In this document: positions 15,926 to 25,555 of the stretch, piece by piece
How positions within the stretch are numbered: the stretch's first letter is position 1
How the letters are laid out: the number at the start of each line of letters is the position of its first letter
NCBI GenBank assembly: GCA_963697965.1
Contig: OY969108.1
Span: forward strand, 3,348,001 to 3,412,000
Source: JAPLJC01 sp963697965
GTDB taxonomy: Bacteria > Desulfobacterota > Desulfobaccia > Desulfobaccales > 0-14-0-80-60-11
Direction: 5' to 3'
DNA length: 64,000 nt
Made by a program: the position numbers and the translations under genes
The notes under the pieces: model-generated
Databases searched by the model: none
Seen by the model: only the letters and a program-made list of their open reading frames with translations
What the model was told of the DNA's origin: nothing

Positions 15926-16852
15926 TCAGGAGTTCAAGTTAATTAAGCCGACAACTTCATAAAGATTGTATTCACCACTTTTACCGGGAAGGGTAAGACG
16001 GACACATTGGCCTACCTTAACCTGCGCCTTCACCAGAGCATAGGTATCTTCGGAGATCAGGAATTGGGTGCCGGCTTGCTTGTTTGCGGCCTCTATGCGG
16101 CTGGCGAGGTTCACCGTATCACCGATGACCGTCATCCTTTTATTACCTGGCGACCCGAGCTTGCCCGCCACCACCTGTCCGTAGTGTAGACCTACCCGGA
16201 TCTTAAAACTCTTATTATAGAGTTCCTCGAGGTAAGGCTTAAGCTCCTGGACTGCGTCGATCAGCTCCAGTCCGGCTTTGACAGCCCGTAAGGTGCCCTC
16301 ATTCGGGTCATCAGCTTCAAAGAGCGCCATGAAACCATCACCCATGTAATTGTTTATAACCCCACCATGGCGGCCAATCACTTCACCGACTTTTTGGAAG
16401 TACAGGTTCAGGGTATGAATGACATCGTAAGGAAGCAGGTTTTCGGCAAATGGGGTGAATCCTCGGATATCTGAAAAAAGGATCACGATATACTTCTCGA
16501 CCCCGATGGAACAAGGCTCAACTCCCTCAATGTAGAGGCTGGTTAATTCCACATCTTCAAGAATATCGGTTACCAGTCGTCGAAGTTTTACATTTCCAGT
16601 GACGACTGTCTGGCAAGCGAGGCGAACCCTCGGGTCAAACCGTAACATATCAGCAATGACTTGTTCTTCGTCATTACGGGGCGTACAATTCTCTAAACCC
16701 TCGATGATAATGACCCGGCAGGTGGAGCACCGTGCACTTCCGCCACAGAGGTGGGCATGCGCTATGCCGGCTCGGAGCGCTGCCATCAAAATAGTCTCAC
16801 CTTCGTTCGCTTCAAATTCTATTTTATCCGGTAGATAATGAATCAGAGCCAT
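15926..16852 (-). CDS. [2Fe-2S] ferredoxin - class III nucleotidyl cyclase fusion
   Basis: This is a 308-residue soluble protein. Residues about 1-95 form a plant-type [2Fe-2S] ferredoxin domain with ligands in HLCGGSARCSTCR and the distant RLACQT. Residues about 115-300 form a class III adenylate/guanylate cyclase catalytic domain: FSDIRGFTPFAE (metal Asp), NYMGDGFMALFE (second metal Asp), GLHYGQVVAGKLGS and VIGDTVNLASRIEAA. The fusion suggests that cyclic nucleotide synthesis is set by redox state or by an electron carrier. Such fusions are known in some bacteria. Substrate (ATP versus GTP) is not settled here. The gene stands alone on the minus strand. Confidence 0.9.
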   Translation of the reverse strand: MALIHYLPDKIEFEANEGETILMAALRAGIAHAHLCGGSARCSTCRVIIIEGLENCTPRNDEEQVIADMLRFDPRVRLACQTVVTGNVKLRRLVTDILEDVELTSLYIEGVEPCSIGVEKYIVILFSDIRGFTPFAENLLPYDVIHTLNLYFQKVGEVIGRHGGVINNYMGDGFMALFEADDPNEGTLRAVKAGLELIDAVQELKPYLEELYNKSFKIRVGLHYGQVVAGKLGSPGNKRMTVIGDTVNLASRIEAANKQAGTQFLISEDTYALVKAQVKVGQCVRLTLPGKSGEYNLYEVVGLINLNS

Positions 16853-17356
16853 ATTTAACCCTTATTCTTAATTGGTATCAAATTCCAAGGGTCGTTTCGG
16901 GTGAAAATTCTGTGAGATTAAAATTAGATAATCATCCCAATCCCGGCGGGCAAGGGTGTAGGTCACCGATTTCCTGAGATTGGTCAGGCTGGTAGGAAAA
17001 GAGAAGTGAATATAGCGGCTAACTTGCCAAAACAGAATCTTCTCAAAAAATCCAAATAGTTGCGGATATGGTCTGCATATATTGCGGGCGCATCTGGGAG
17101 AGGATGATTTCAGATATCGGTGACAAGAAAACGCCAGGTTACCGGTGGGAATGGCAGGAAACCTTCAACCCAAGAAGGCTGGATATCCTCTAGATATGGA
17201 AGGTTTTTGGCTCGGTGATAAGTTTTTAATTTAGCAGATATACGCTGCTTACCCCTCTCAATGGAGAATGAAGCCAGCCTCCGCGCCAAGCCCTCCAGTT
17301 GCCTGGGAAGCGCTTCCAGTTGCATTAATTAAGCAATAAAAATGCGAATCTTTAAA
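16853..17356. other. Intergenic region without a supported gene
   Basis: About 500 bp. A 71-codon minus-strand frame (17110-17325) has no ribosome site or recognisable motif, and I do not call it. No repeats or clear promoters were seen. Confidence 0.5.
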
Positions 17357-17752
17357 TTAAGGGCCAGTCCGCTGATAGGCAGTGCGATAAATAAATCCAT
17401 CGGGATTTATCCAAAACATCTCGTTACTGATATGAGATACCTGCCCACCCCGGGAAGAACCACCGCCACCAGACCCTCCACCTCGAGAAGAACCACCGCC
17501 GCTATGTCGACCCATGCCTCCGCTGATACCCGAATCAGGGGATAACTCAGATGACGAATATATGAAAATTTTACCGCCCTGGCCGTCGTCCATTTTTTCG
17601 TCGGGCGGTCCCTTGGAAGCAATTAGGTCGTTAAAGTTTTTGCCCTTCCAATCTTCTTCTAACTGCTGGGCCTTCTTGCTGGGGCCGGTGGCACAGGCCC
17701 CGATGAGCAGGGCCAGAAGAGCCAGAATCAAGATTTTAATTTTTGTATCCAT
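17357..17752 (-). CDS. Small Gly/Ser-rich lipoprotein
   Basis: I start this at ATG 17752 because the product MDTKIKILILALLALLIGAC then has a textbook lipoprotein signal with the lipobox LIGAC. Longer in-frame starts would bury it. The mature part has a charged segment (KKAQQLEEDWKGKNFNDLIASKGPPDEKMDDG) that resembles small envelope lipoproteins with SmpA/BamE-like folds. A Gly/Ser-rich repeat (SGGGSSRGGGSGGGG) follows, then INPDGFIYRTAYQ. No function can be assigned. It lies 118 bp downstream of another exported Gly-rich protein on the same strand, and the two may be co-transcribed. Confidence 0.65.
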   Translation of the reverse strand: MDTKIKILILALLALLIGACATGPSKKAQQLEEDWKGKNFNDLIASKGPPDEKMDDGQGGKIFIYSSSELSPDSGISGGMGRHSGGGSSRGGGSGGGGSSRGGQVSHISNEMFWINPDGFIYRTAYQRTGP

Positions 17753-17870
17753 CTTCCAGGCCACGAGGCCCAGGCTCCCGGAAGGAACCTGGATCAGGTT
17801 AGAGGTTAGAGGAATCGCTGATGAGGTTTTCAAAAATAGCATTGATCTTGGTAAGCCTCCTGGCTTTTGG

Positions 17871-18446
17871 CTACCAATTGCTTTGGCCTCCGCCGCCATG
17901 ACCCCTCCCACCAGAGCCCATTCCTCCCCAGCCCCCACCTCCAGCACCTCGCCCGCCATGATCCTCCCCCTGCCAGAGCGGCACACCTTGCTCATCCCGC
18001 ACTTTCAAGGTCTGCCCATCCTTTTTGGCTTGGGCAGCGAGAAGCAAGGTCTGGCCGTCTTTGGTAACTTGGGAGCCGGTCACTTCCAGGGAGTCTCCTT
18101 GTTTTAAATCAAAGCCCTGCTTCCTTACATACCAGGGTGGCCCTAAATGAACTATAATATTGCCTTTATCGGTTTTAAGAACCAATCCCTGGGACTGCAT
18201 CCCCGGGGCGGCCCGCCATCCTGTCATGCCATAACTTCCTAGGCTTTCCACCTGCCCCTTCACCGTGGTCACTGTCTGAGTATTGTATTCCTGGCGATCC
18301 TGGGATTCCGAGCTTCTATGCCTTCTGCCACCACCAGGAAAACCAAACTGTTGGGCCGCCGCGGTCCCAGAAAGTTGCATCAGCATGGTAAGAATTATCA
18401 GCAGCAGGCACCAGGAATGGCTATCTTTCAAACAAATTTTGGGCAT
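17871..18446 (-). CDS. Exported protein with OB-like core and Gly-rich tail
   Basis: This 191-residue protein starts at ATG 18446 with GGAAGGAGAATAGT upstream. The signal peptide covers about residues 1-31 (LLLIILTMLMQL...TAAAQ). Residues about 55-140 alternate strands (TVKGQVESLGSY, GLVLKTDKGNIIVHLGPPWYV, LKQGDSLEVTGSQV) in a way that suggests a small OB-fold domain seen in periplasmic hypothetical proteins. The last 35 residues are mostly Gly with some His/Trp. The function is unknown. The Gly-rich tail parallels the Gly/Ser-rich lipoprotein downstream, so the two may work together at the envelope. Confidence 0.65.
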   Translation of the reverse strand: MPKICLKDSHSWCLLLIILTMLMQLSGTAAAQQFGFPGGGRRHRSSESQDRQEYNTQTVTTVKGQVESLGSYGMTGWRAAPGMQSQGLVLKTDKGNIIVHLGPPWYVRKQGFDLKQGDSLEVTGSQVTKDGQTLLLAAQAKKDGQTLKVRDEQGVPLWQGEDHGGRGAGGGGWGGMGSGGRGHGGGGQSNW

Positions 18447-19766
18447 ACTATTCTCCTTCCCGATAGATCCGTTAGCCAGGAGATTGGAGGAGAAGACTGT
18501 TCCTTTCCTCCATTCTTTGTTTGGGGGAATATTCGGCCTTTTCTTGTTAAAAGGCTAAAATTTCCCAAAATCGGCGCAGCTTTGCAAAATTTTTAGGGAG
18601 GTGGCTATGATGGAAATTGCAGTTCTTGAGAAAGGAGCCTCTCGAGTTTTACGAAAAAGGCCTAAGCCTCTTCGGAGGTTGGAATATCATTGCCATAGAA
18701 CCAAGATACCTCACTACTGCAGAGCCTAAGATCCCCAGGCCAACACCGCCCGATAATGGTGCGATAAAGGGAAAGTTGAGGAATTGATGGATAGCGTGTT
18801 ACTTGCCACTATACGCCCTTCCGCGAATCTTTCCATATGGTTCGAATATCGGAAAGCCTTTTAAAATGGAATTCAGGTTACTAATCTTCTCGAAAAATTG
18901 AAAAATCTCTGGGGCGATCATATTTACCCGGGGAGAGGGAGTCCTGACCCAAGGTTTCCGGATTCAGACCAAAGCCATAGGTGCGGGACAGGACAGTGCT
19001 GGCACCAGAAATGGCAGGCATTAAGAAATCGGCACAGGTGCCGTCACCCTTCTCATAGCCAACCCTGGCCGCTGAGAGTACCGGCACTCGCCGAAACCTC
19101 CTCAGCCTTCCCTCTGAGAAGATAAATCTACGGTACTGAGGACCGCTCACAGACCCACCACGGCCCGCAAGGGGAACATCCAAGGAAAGGTCAGGGGGGC
19201 CTGTGAAATGCTTAAATCGCCCGCAGGAAGGCCCCGCCAGCCGGCTATATTTTGCTTATAAAATTTTTGGGCCGGCCCTATACCAGGGGGGGGCTGCTGC
19301 TAATTTCCCTCGATAGATTTTGAGAATTTTGTCCGTGGGGGACATTCAAGCACAGGGGGGGTAGGAGTCCCGTCCCTGGGTTTGCAACCCAGGGCCGAAA
19401 AATCCTCAGAGGATGGGGCGGCTGTGGTTATGGGCATGACGTGTCGGCGAGGCGGCGGCGGCCGGCTAACCGAGGGCCGAAGCGAGGGCAGCGGCGAGCG
19501 GCTGCCACAAGAAAGAATGTACGGCGCCATGCTCGGGTCCGACTGCTCTGCCCTGGGTCCGGCCGGCGTGGCCACGTCGAGACGCCAGGGGTAGGAAGGA
19601 GGGCTACTTGTGCCTGCCTGGCGCCCATCCCAACCCTCCGGGCCGTATGACTGGGAAGCGAGGCCATGGAAGGGGCGGATACCTTTATTATCTGTCGGCC
19701 CTTTTCTGTTTCAGGCTCCCAGCGCCCGCAATTTTGTTAGCCCAGATGTTAGCCCGAAACAATAAT
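18447..19766. other. 1.3-kb region without a supported gene
   Basis: Short frames on both strands lack ribosome sites, family motifs and consistent codon use. A small perfect hairpin CCTGGGTT-TGC-AACCCAGG lies at 19375-19393. The stretch 19420-19680 is very G/C-rich with several short inverted arms and could hold a structured RNA, but I could not match it to RNase P RNA, tmRNA, SRP RNA or a riboswitch. Confidence 0.5.
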
Positions 19767-19791
19767 GGGGTTAGCCTCATCAGCTAACCCC
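19767..19791 (-). terminator. Terminator downstream of tRNA-Thr
   Basis: A perfect 9-bp stem GGGGTTAGC / GCTAACCCC surrounds a 7-base loop. On the minus strand it follows the tRNA 3' end by about 10 bases and is itself followed by ATTATTGTTT. On the plus strand TTGTTTT follows, so it may work both ways. Confidence 0.65.
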
Positions 19792-19801
19792 TTGTTTTCA
19801 T

Positions 19802-19876
19802 TGGAGCCGGCACGGGGGGTCGAACCCCGGGCCTGCTGATTACGAATCAGCTGCTCTACCACTGAGCTATGCCGGC
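19802..19876 (-). tRNA. tRNA-Thr (anticodon CGT)
   Basis: The cloverleaf is complete on the minus strand: acceptor GCCGGCA/TGCCGGC, D arm GCTC...GAGC, anticodon stem GCTGA/TCAGC with loop TTCGTAA (anticodon CGT), and T arm CGGGG-TTCGACC-CCCCG. The CCA end is encoded (19804-19802). It decodes ACG. Confidence 0.95.
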
Positions 19877-19885
19877 TTGGCCTCT

Positions 19886-19914
19886 ATTTTAGCCCCCTCC
19901 CGTCTTTTTAGCAA
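19886..19914 (-). promoter_or_regulatory. Promoter of tRNA-Thr
   Basis: On the minus strand, TTGCTA (19914-19909), a 17-base spacer and TAAAAT (19891-19886) lie about ten bases before the tRNA 5' end. Confidence 0.55.
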
Positions 19915-20240
19915 TGCTCCGCTATGGTGTTCCCAACTGCAACCTGAGAACGAGATTATAGAGTCCCACCAACCGGAGGACGGCGCCCATATTCTTTTTC
20001 TGCACCTTGGTGTCCCGGTGGTTCCTATTTCCCACCCCACCACCAGGGGAGGCGCCATTGCCAGGTTAAACGAGAAAGGCCCCCTACGCAAAAAATAATC
20101 CTGGGATGGTACGCCGGTCCTGTTTCCCGTGGCCGCTTCGGCAGAAACCTGGGCTTGGGTCAAGGATTGCTTTTGCTTAGGGTACTAATTAAGGTTTATT
20201 AGAAGGCTGAGCCAAAAAGATGAAGGCGGAGGCAACCTCG

Positions 20241-20558
20241 ATGAAAAAGGTCAATGTGATTGAGGCCAATGATTTCTCGGAAACAGGCATGAAAAAGCTG
20301 CTGGTACACGACTCTCCCTATTTCAAGATCCTTAACTTCAATTTCAAAGCTGGCCAGGAACTCCCGGTCCATGCCCACGACATCGAGGGACAGGTGAGTT
20401 TGGTAGTCTTGGAGGGCAAGGGGGAGTTCCTCGGGAAAGACGGCGCCATACTGCCGGCCACCCAAGGAGACGTGCTGATTTCCGAGATCGCCGAACCCCA
20501 CGGGATCAGGGCCGGGACTGACTTGCGGCTGCTGGTCACCATTACCCCGCCTATTTGA
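20241..20558 (+). CDS. Single-domain cupin protein
   Basis: This is a 105-residue cupin. ATG 20241 is preferred over 20220 because GGCGGAGG precedes it. The cupin motif 1 region reads HAHDIEGQVSLVVLEGKGEF, in which two His and a Glu can bind a metal ion. Motif 2 reads GDVLISEIAEPHGIRA, giving the third His. Proteins of this size act as small metal-dependent enzymes or sensors. No substrate can be assigned. It is a lone gene between tRNA-Thr and the transposase relative, with no clear operon partner. Confidence 0.8.
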   Translation: MKKVNVIEANDFSETGMKKLLVHDSPYFKILNFNFKAGQELPVHAHDIEGQVSLVVLEGKGEFLGKDGAILPATQGDVLISEIAEPHGIRAGTDLRLLVTITPPI

Positions 20559-20661
20559 GCGGGGAAAAAGACAGTTTTCGGTTTCCTATTATCTGTCTCT
20601 ACCTTGGGACCTTTGACTTTGTTCCGCCCTTCCCAGAAAACAGATAACCACCTGGTGGGCC

Positions 20662-22392
20662 TTACAGAGGCAGGATGTCGCCGTCCTTGACCTGATAGCC
20701 CATGGCTCTTAAGATGGCGGACTGCCTGTTGCTGACCGGCTCCACCATCCTTTTGAGCTTGCCATCCTCTTTTTCCTTAAAGATGGCGGTCCTTAGGGAC
20801 CTCAACTCCTCCACGGCCTCCCGGGGAGCGAGGTGGAAGCCCTGGGCACTGAGCCGCTGGCACAGTAGGGCCAGGTAGGTCATGGCCGCCACGCAGACAA
20901 ACAGGTGCACCCGGATTTTGGAGCCGGTCCAATGGTAAAAGGGCCTGGGGGCCACCGGCATGGCGCTCAGGGGCTCGCCCCCGTTGGCGGCCCTGAGGCC
21001 GTTGATTTTGCCCCCCGGGCTTTGGGCCTCTTGGACCCACCTGCTGCTGCAGGCTTCAAATATTTCCGCCGGGGCCCAATCTTCCCGGTCGGTGATGTAG
21101 ATCTGTTTCCCGAAATTACGCACGCTGTCGGCCATCTGGCAGTGGTCGAGCTCCAGGACCGGGTGGGAGCGCCCCTTCTCCCGGACCCACTTAAAGAGGC
21201 TGGGGCTGATTTGCAGCCGCTGGCACAACTGAGTCAGGCGGTCTTTGAGGGCCTGGGGCACCTCTTTCCCTGACTCTGCCTGCATGCAGCCTTGCTCCAG
21301 GGCCGCCATCTCCCTGCGCACCCTTCGGACCTTTTTGCCAAGGTCCCAGTAGCTCTTTTGGAAGGCCTCGGGGTCGAAGGTGACGAACACCCGGCGGGAG
21401 CGTCCCCAGAAGTCCGCCCGGGTTTCATAAAAAAGCGCCTGTCCGTCGTCATCTCCCAAAGTTGGGTGGAGCCCCTGGGCCAGTCCAGGGAGGGGGGAAA
21501 ACTCCTTCATGGAGATCTTGGTTAATTCCGGAGCCGCCTCGGGAGGGCAGGAGGCGATGAAGTGCAGCCCTTCCTGGCCGTTGAGACGGCTGACCAGGGC
21601 CTCGGAGTCTATCCCGCGGTGGAATAGTAAGGTGACGTCCTTAACCGGCACCCCCAGATGCGCCACCCGGGCCAACAGCCCATCCAGGCCGCGGTCGAAG
21701 AACGTTCCTTCCGAGAGGTTCCCGGAAAAGATTTGATACGACAAGGGCACCCGCTGCGGCCAGGCGCTCACCAGGGCCAAACCGCTGCCCGGTTGCTGGG
21801 GTTGCCCGACAAACTCCTCGTCCGGCCACGCCTCAGCCAACAGCGGAGACTTGGGAGTAGCGGGCAATCTGGCGGCTTCGATCAATAACCGTCTTTCCCC
21901 GTTGGCCCAGAGGGAGTTCACCTTCTTAAAAAAGGTGACCGCGATCCGTTCCAGGTCCGAGTCATTGATGCGATCCCAGTGGTTCCAGAAATTCTGGGAA
22001 TTTAGGGACTCCAGGCGCAGGGGCCGGATGCGTTGAATGTCGGTGGTCTCATACCAGGCTGCCAGTTGCCGCTTACTGGTGGGGGCGATGGCCCGGTTCA
22101 AGGCGGCGTAAAAGACCATATCTCCAAGAGAAGGACCCTTGGTGCGCTTCTTGGGAGGCAGAATTTCATTGACTATTCCCGCCAGATCCAGGTCCTTGTC
22201 CAACTCATTGATGACAAAGACCGACCCGAACTCCTTGGGAGAAATCCCCCCGCGGCCCAAGAGGGTTTCGACCTTGTCCGCGGTGCCCAGATAGACCTGG
22301 TTCACGGTGGTGGACTTGCCTTTGACCCGCTGGTTCTCCCTGATATAGTAATATTCACGCCCTTTCTTAACTTTTTTGTATAAGTGAGCCAT
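20662..22392 (-). CDS. IS1634/IS4-type transposase relative, probably catalytically inactive
   Basis: This intact 576-residue protein has the layout of IS1634-type DDE transposases: an N-terminal module (HLYKKVKKGREYYYIRENQR), a helical region with FWNHWDRI, then an RNase-H-like core with the insertion domain. The family normally has LLxDxTN for the first Asp and VFDKGxxS for the second. Here the corresponding stretches read RRLLIEAARLPAT and VTLLFHRGIDSEAL, so the first Asp appears to be Glu/Ala-flanked and the second is His. The Glu of the third motif (SSRWVQEAQ) may remain. I see no terminal inverted repeats beside the gene. Either an old element with an undamaged frame or a domesticated protein is possible. 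The alignment is by eye. Confidence 0.75.
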   Translation of the reverse strand: MAHLYKKVKKGREYYYIRENQRVKGKSTTVNQVYLGTADKVETLLGRGGISPKEFGSVFVINELDKDLDLAGIVNEILPPKKRTKGPSLGDMVFYAALNRAIAPTSKRQLAAWYETTDIQRIRPLRLESLNSQNFWNHWDRINDSDLERIAVTFFKKVNSLWANGERRLLIEAARLPATPKSPLLAEAWPDEEFVGQPQQPGSGLALVSAWPQRVPLSYQIFSGNLSEGTFFDRGLDGLLARVAHLGVPVKDVTLLFHRGIDSEALVSRLNGQEGLHFIASCPPEAAPELTKISMKEFSPLPGLAQGLHPTLGDDDGQALFYETRADFWGRSRRVFVTFDPEAFQKSYWDLGKKVRRVRREMAALEQGCMQAESGKEVPQALKDRLTQLCQRLQISPSLFKWVREKGRSHPVLELDHCQMADSVRNFGKQIYITDREDWAPAEIFEACSSRWVQEAQSPGGKINGLRAANGGEPLSAMPVAPRPFYHWTGSKIRVHLFVCVAAMTYLALLCQRLSAQGFHLAPREAVEELRSLRTAIFKEKEDGKLKRMVEPVSNRQSAILRAMGYQVKDGDILPL

Positions 22393-22584
22393 ATCCCATC
22401 CATTCCAGGAAATTTAATTAGACCCCGCCTCAATTCCGGAGTGCAAAACCTTATTTATTTAAAGCCTGATATTCGAGACCAAAGAGACTAAATGCTCTTT
22501 TACGTTGGAGCTTTCCACAGCCAAAAACTACTCCCGTAATTTCAATGGCTTCGCAGCCGGCGCGCCTGCTGCGCGGGCCGGGGG

Positions 22585-23192
22585 TCATGGCTCCCCGGCC
22601 TTAAGGAGTTCCTGGGCCACCAGGGAAAGCATGCTCCAGACCGCATCCAGGAACCAGAAGCGGTCCAGGTGAGCCGGCAGGGTGAAGGAGACCCGGGCCG
22701 GAAACTCCTCATCCGCCTGCCACAGGATCACTGCCACCGGCAGCCCTGGAAAGACCCGCAGGGCCAGGGCCGCGTCCCCGGCCGGCTGAACTTCCGCCCC
22801 TAGCTTCCGGCCGGCGGCCAGGAAACTGGCCAGATCCAGGCCGAACCTGGCTTCCAGGGTGCGTTGGGAAGCACGTGATGGCCCCGAAAAAAGGTGGCCC
22901 CTCCCGGCAATTCCAGGGGGCCGATGGGAGGCCCCAAGCCCGAGGGGACCAGATGCAGCAGGTAGGTGAGGGCCAAGAGGCAGGCCCGGAACCCCGGGTC
23001 CTCTTCCAGTCCCGGAAGCACCCGCACCTGCCGCCGGGCCGGATTGATCCGCAACTCCCGGTCCAGAAAGGGCAATTCGTACTCCCCCTCCCGGAAAATG
23101 ACCCCGGTGCGGCCGGTCACCTCCGCCGAATCCCGCTCCTCCAAATCACCCCAGAGTTCCTGGCTCACTTTGGCGCATTTCTCATAAGCCAC
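22585..23192 (-). pseudogene. DUF3786 protein gene split by one frameshift
   Basis: From ATG 23192 the frame reads MAYEKCAKVSQELWGDLEER, then the DUF3786-type core (ELPFLDRELRINPARRQVRV, LVPSGLGPPIGPLELPGG, TFFRGHHVLP), and runs into a stop at 22800. The adjacent frame picks up exactly there: TLEARFGLDLASFLAAGRKL, FPGLPVAVILWQADEEFPAR, then a helix and a stop at 22585. The break lies near 22858-22872. Joined, the parts give about 200 residues of one DUF3786 domain, often found in anaerobes and of unknown function, sometimes linked to corrinoid biology. A sequencing indel is an equal possibility. Confidence 0.75.
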
Positions 23193-23368
23193 TCAGCTCT
23201 CCGGACCATTTTGTCAGTTTTATCAGCACATTTGCAGTTTACGGCGCCGCCAGCCATTTCCGCAGCAGGCTGCAAGGGGGAGAACCATTTTACCAGGATT
23301 GGTGATTTTGAGGTTCCTTATTCCTCGAATATTTTATACTATTTTGTGGACGGTCACCAAGTATACCT

Positions 23369-25472
23369 ATGAAAAAATTCTTCTATCCAAAAAACCTGGC
23401 AGTAGTGGGGGTATCGGACTCCCCGGACAACCTGGCCCGGGGGATTGTGGCCAACCTCCTGCAGTTTAATTATCAGGGGAAGATATTCCTGGTGGGCCGC
23501 CGGACCGGCTCTGCCTTTGGTTTACCCATCCTCCCGAGCCTCCGGGAGCTTCCCGAGCCGGTGGACCTGGCGGTGATCCTGGTCCCGGCCCGTTTGGTGC
23601 CGGCCCTGGTTAAGGACTGCGGAGAGCTGGGCATCTCCCGGGTGGTGGTGGAAGCCGCCGGGTTTTCTGAACTTAGCGCGGCTGGCCGGGTTTTGGAAGA
23701 GGAAGTCCGTGCCCTTTTAAAAAAGTACCAAATGCGGCTCATCGGCCCCAACGGGTTGGGTTGCATGAACCTGGAGACCGGCCTGGCCTTGCCCTTCGCC
23801 CAACTGCAGCCTCGGCCCAGGCTGGGGCGGATCTCCATCATTGCCCAGAGCGGCGGGGTGGCCACTCATCTGATGGCCTGGATGACCAATGAAGGCATGG
23901 GGGTCAACAAATTCCTGAGCCTGGGCAACAAGCTGGACGTGGCGGAAAACGAGGCCCTGGCCTATTTCCTGGAGGACCCGGGGACTGAAGCGGTCTATCT
24001 TTATCTCGAAGGTATCGAGGATGGCCGGGGCCTCTTGCAGGCGGCTCGGGGGGCCACCAAACCCATTTTTTCTGCAGGTGGCCAACGTGGGGGCGGAGAC
24101 CGCGGCCATTGCCCAATCCCACACCGCTTCTCTCAGTACAGATGAGGAAGTGCTGGCCGCCGCCTGCCGCCACGGCGGCATGGTGCACCTCCACAGCCAG
24201 GCGGAGTTTCTCTCCCTGGCCAAGCTGGTGGGCCAGCCGCCCGTTAAGGGAAACCGCCTGGTGATTTTCTCCCGCAGCGGCGGTGAGGCGGTGGTGGGTG
24301 CCTATGCCTGCCGCCGCTACGGTTTCCGCCTGCCGCCGTTGGCCCCGCCGCTGGCGGATTTTATCCGCTCCCACTCCCGGGCCGGGGTCATCAGCCCCGG
24401 CAACCCCATCGACTTGGGGGACGTCTTCGACTTCAACGTCTATACCGAAGTGATGGCCCAGGTCTGCCGCGACCCGGAGGTGGACGCGGTCCTGCTCCAC
24501 TATGGCCCCATGGCCGACTTTGAGATCCCAGCCGGCCGGGAAATGGCCCGGCGCATGGTGGAGCTGGCTCAATCTGCCGGCAAGCCCCTGGCCATCACCC
24601 TGTTGATCACCCTGGCGGAAGGGGAATTTTTCCGGGAAACCCTGGGGGTGCCGGTGTTTAACTTCCCAGAAGAAGCAGTCCGGGCCCTGGCTTTGAGCCG
24701 GGATCAGGCCCTGGCCTCCGCTCCGGAGGTTGTCGTGGCGGCCACCCCCTTGCCGGCTGCGGAGCAGCTTTCCAGGTGGCTGGCTCAAACAAGAGAGGCC
24801 AAAGAGACCCGGGAGGGATTTCTACCTCTGCCCCTGGCCCTCACCATCATGGAGGCCGTGGGAGTGGCGGCGGCTCCCTGGCAAGTGGCCGCCAGCCCGG
24901 AGGAAGCGGCCGCGGCCGCTGTCAATCTCGGTTTTCCCGTGGTCCTGAAACTGGCCGCCCCCAGCCTGGTGCATAAGACTGAAGCCGGGGCCGTCCTCTT
25001 GAATGTTAAGGATGGAGAGACGGTAATGGCCGCCTACCGGCAACTGGCCGGCCTGGCTCGAGAGGGACTGCCCCCGGAGGAGCCCTGGCAGGTACTGGTC
25101 ATGGCCCAGGTGGCCGGCGGCCGGGAAGTGCTGCTGGGAGGCCGCCGGGACCGGACCTTTGGGCCAGTGCTGGCCTTTGGGGCCGGGGGTCTGGAAACCG
25201 AGCTCCTCGGTGACGTGGCCCTGAGGCTGGCCCCCATCAGCCCGGCCCAGGCCCGGGACCTCGTGGCGGAGACCCATATCGGCCGCGGGCTCGCCGGCTT
25301 CCGGGGCCAGCCCCCCGCAGACCTGGAAGGCCTGAGCGGGGCCTTGGCGAACCTGTCCCAGCTATTGGCCCAGTTTCCCCAAATCCAGGAGGTGGACCTC
25401 AACCCGGTGCTGGTCTTTCCCGGCCGGCCCGGACTCCTGGCCCTGGACGCCCGGATTCGAGTTTTTTCTTAG
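23369..25472 (+). pseudogene. ADP-forming acyl-CoA synthetase (acetyl-CoA synthetase family) with one frameshift
   Basis: The family interconverts acyl-CoA + ADP + Pi with acid + CoA + ATP in anaerobic energy metabolism. Frame 1 from ATG 23369 covers the CoA-binding Rossmann domain (FYPKNLAVVGVSDSPDNLAR) and the first succinyl-CoA-ligase-like domain (LIGPNGLGCMNLETG, IIAQSGGVATHLMAW). It goes out of frame after GATKPIF at a run of six T (24066-24071). The next frame restores AETAAIAQSHTASLS (the family's His segment), the second ligase domain, and the ATP-grasp beta part (AAAVNLGFPVVLKLAAPSLVHKTEAGAVLLN ends near residue 550). The total is about 700 residues, the single-chain alpha-beta form. 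It could be decay or an indel error. If it is real, the protein is cut in two. Confidence 0.82.
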
Positions 25473-25555
25473 GGTAAGGGGATGGCGGCGCCGGCGGATT
25501 GGCGAAATAAAGCCAGCCGCGGCCGATGTAGGCTGAAGTCGTTAATAGCAAAACC

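Noticed and set aside
17110..17325. 71-codon minus-strand frame
   Set aside because: No start signal and no motif. I could not exclude a decayed gene, but nothing supports one.
19420..19680. GC-rich segment considered as RNase P RNA, tmRNA or a cobalamin riboswitch
   Set aside because: The conserved sequence blocks of these RNAs are absent. Only short inverted arms are present.
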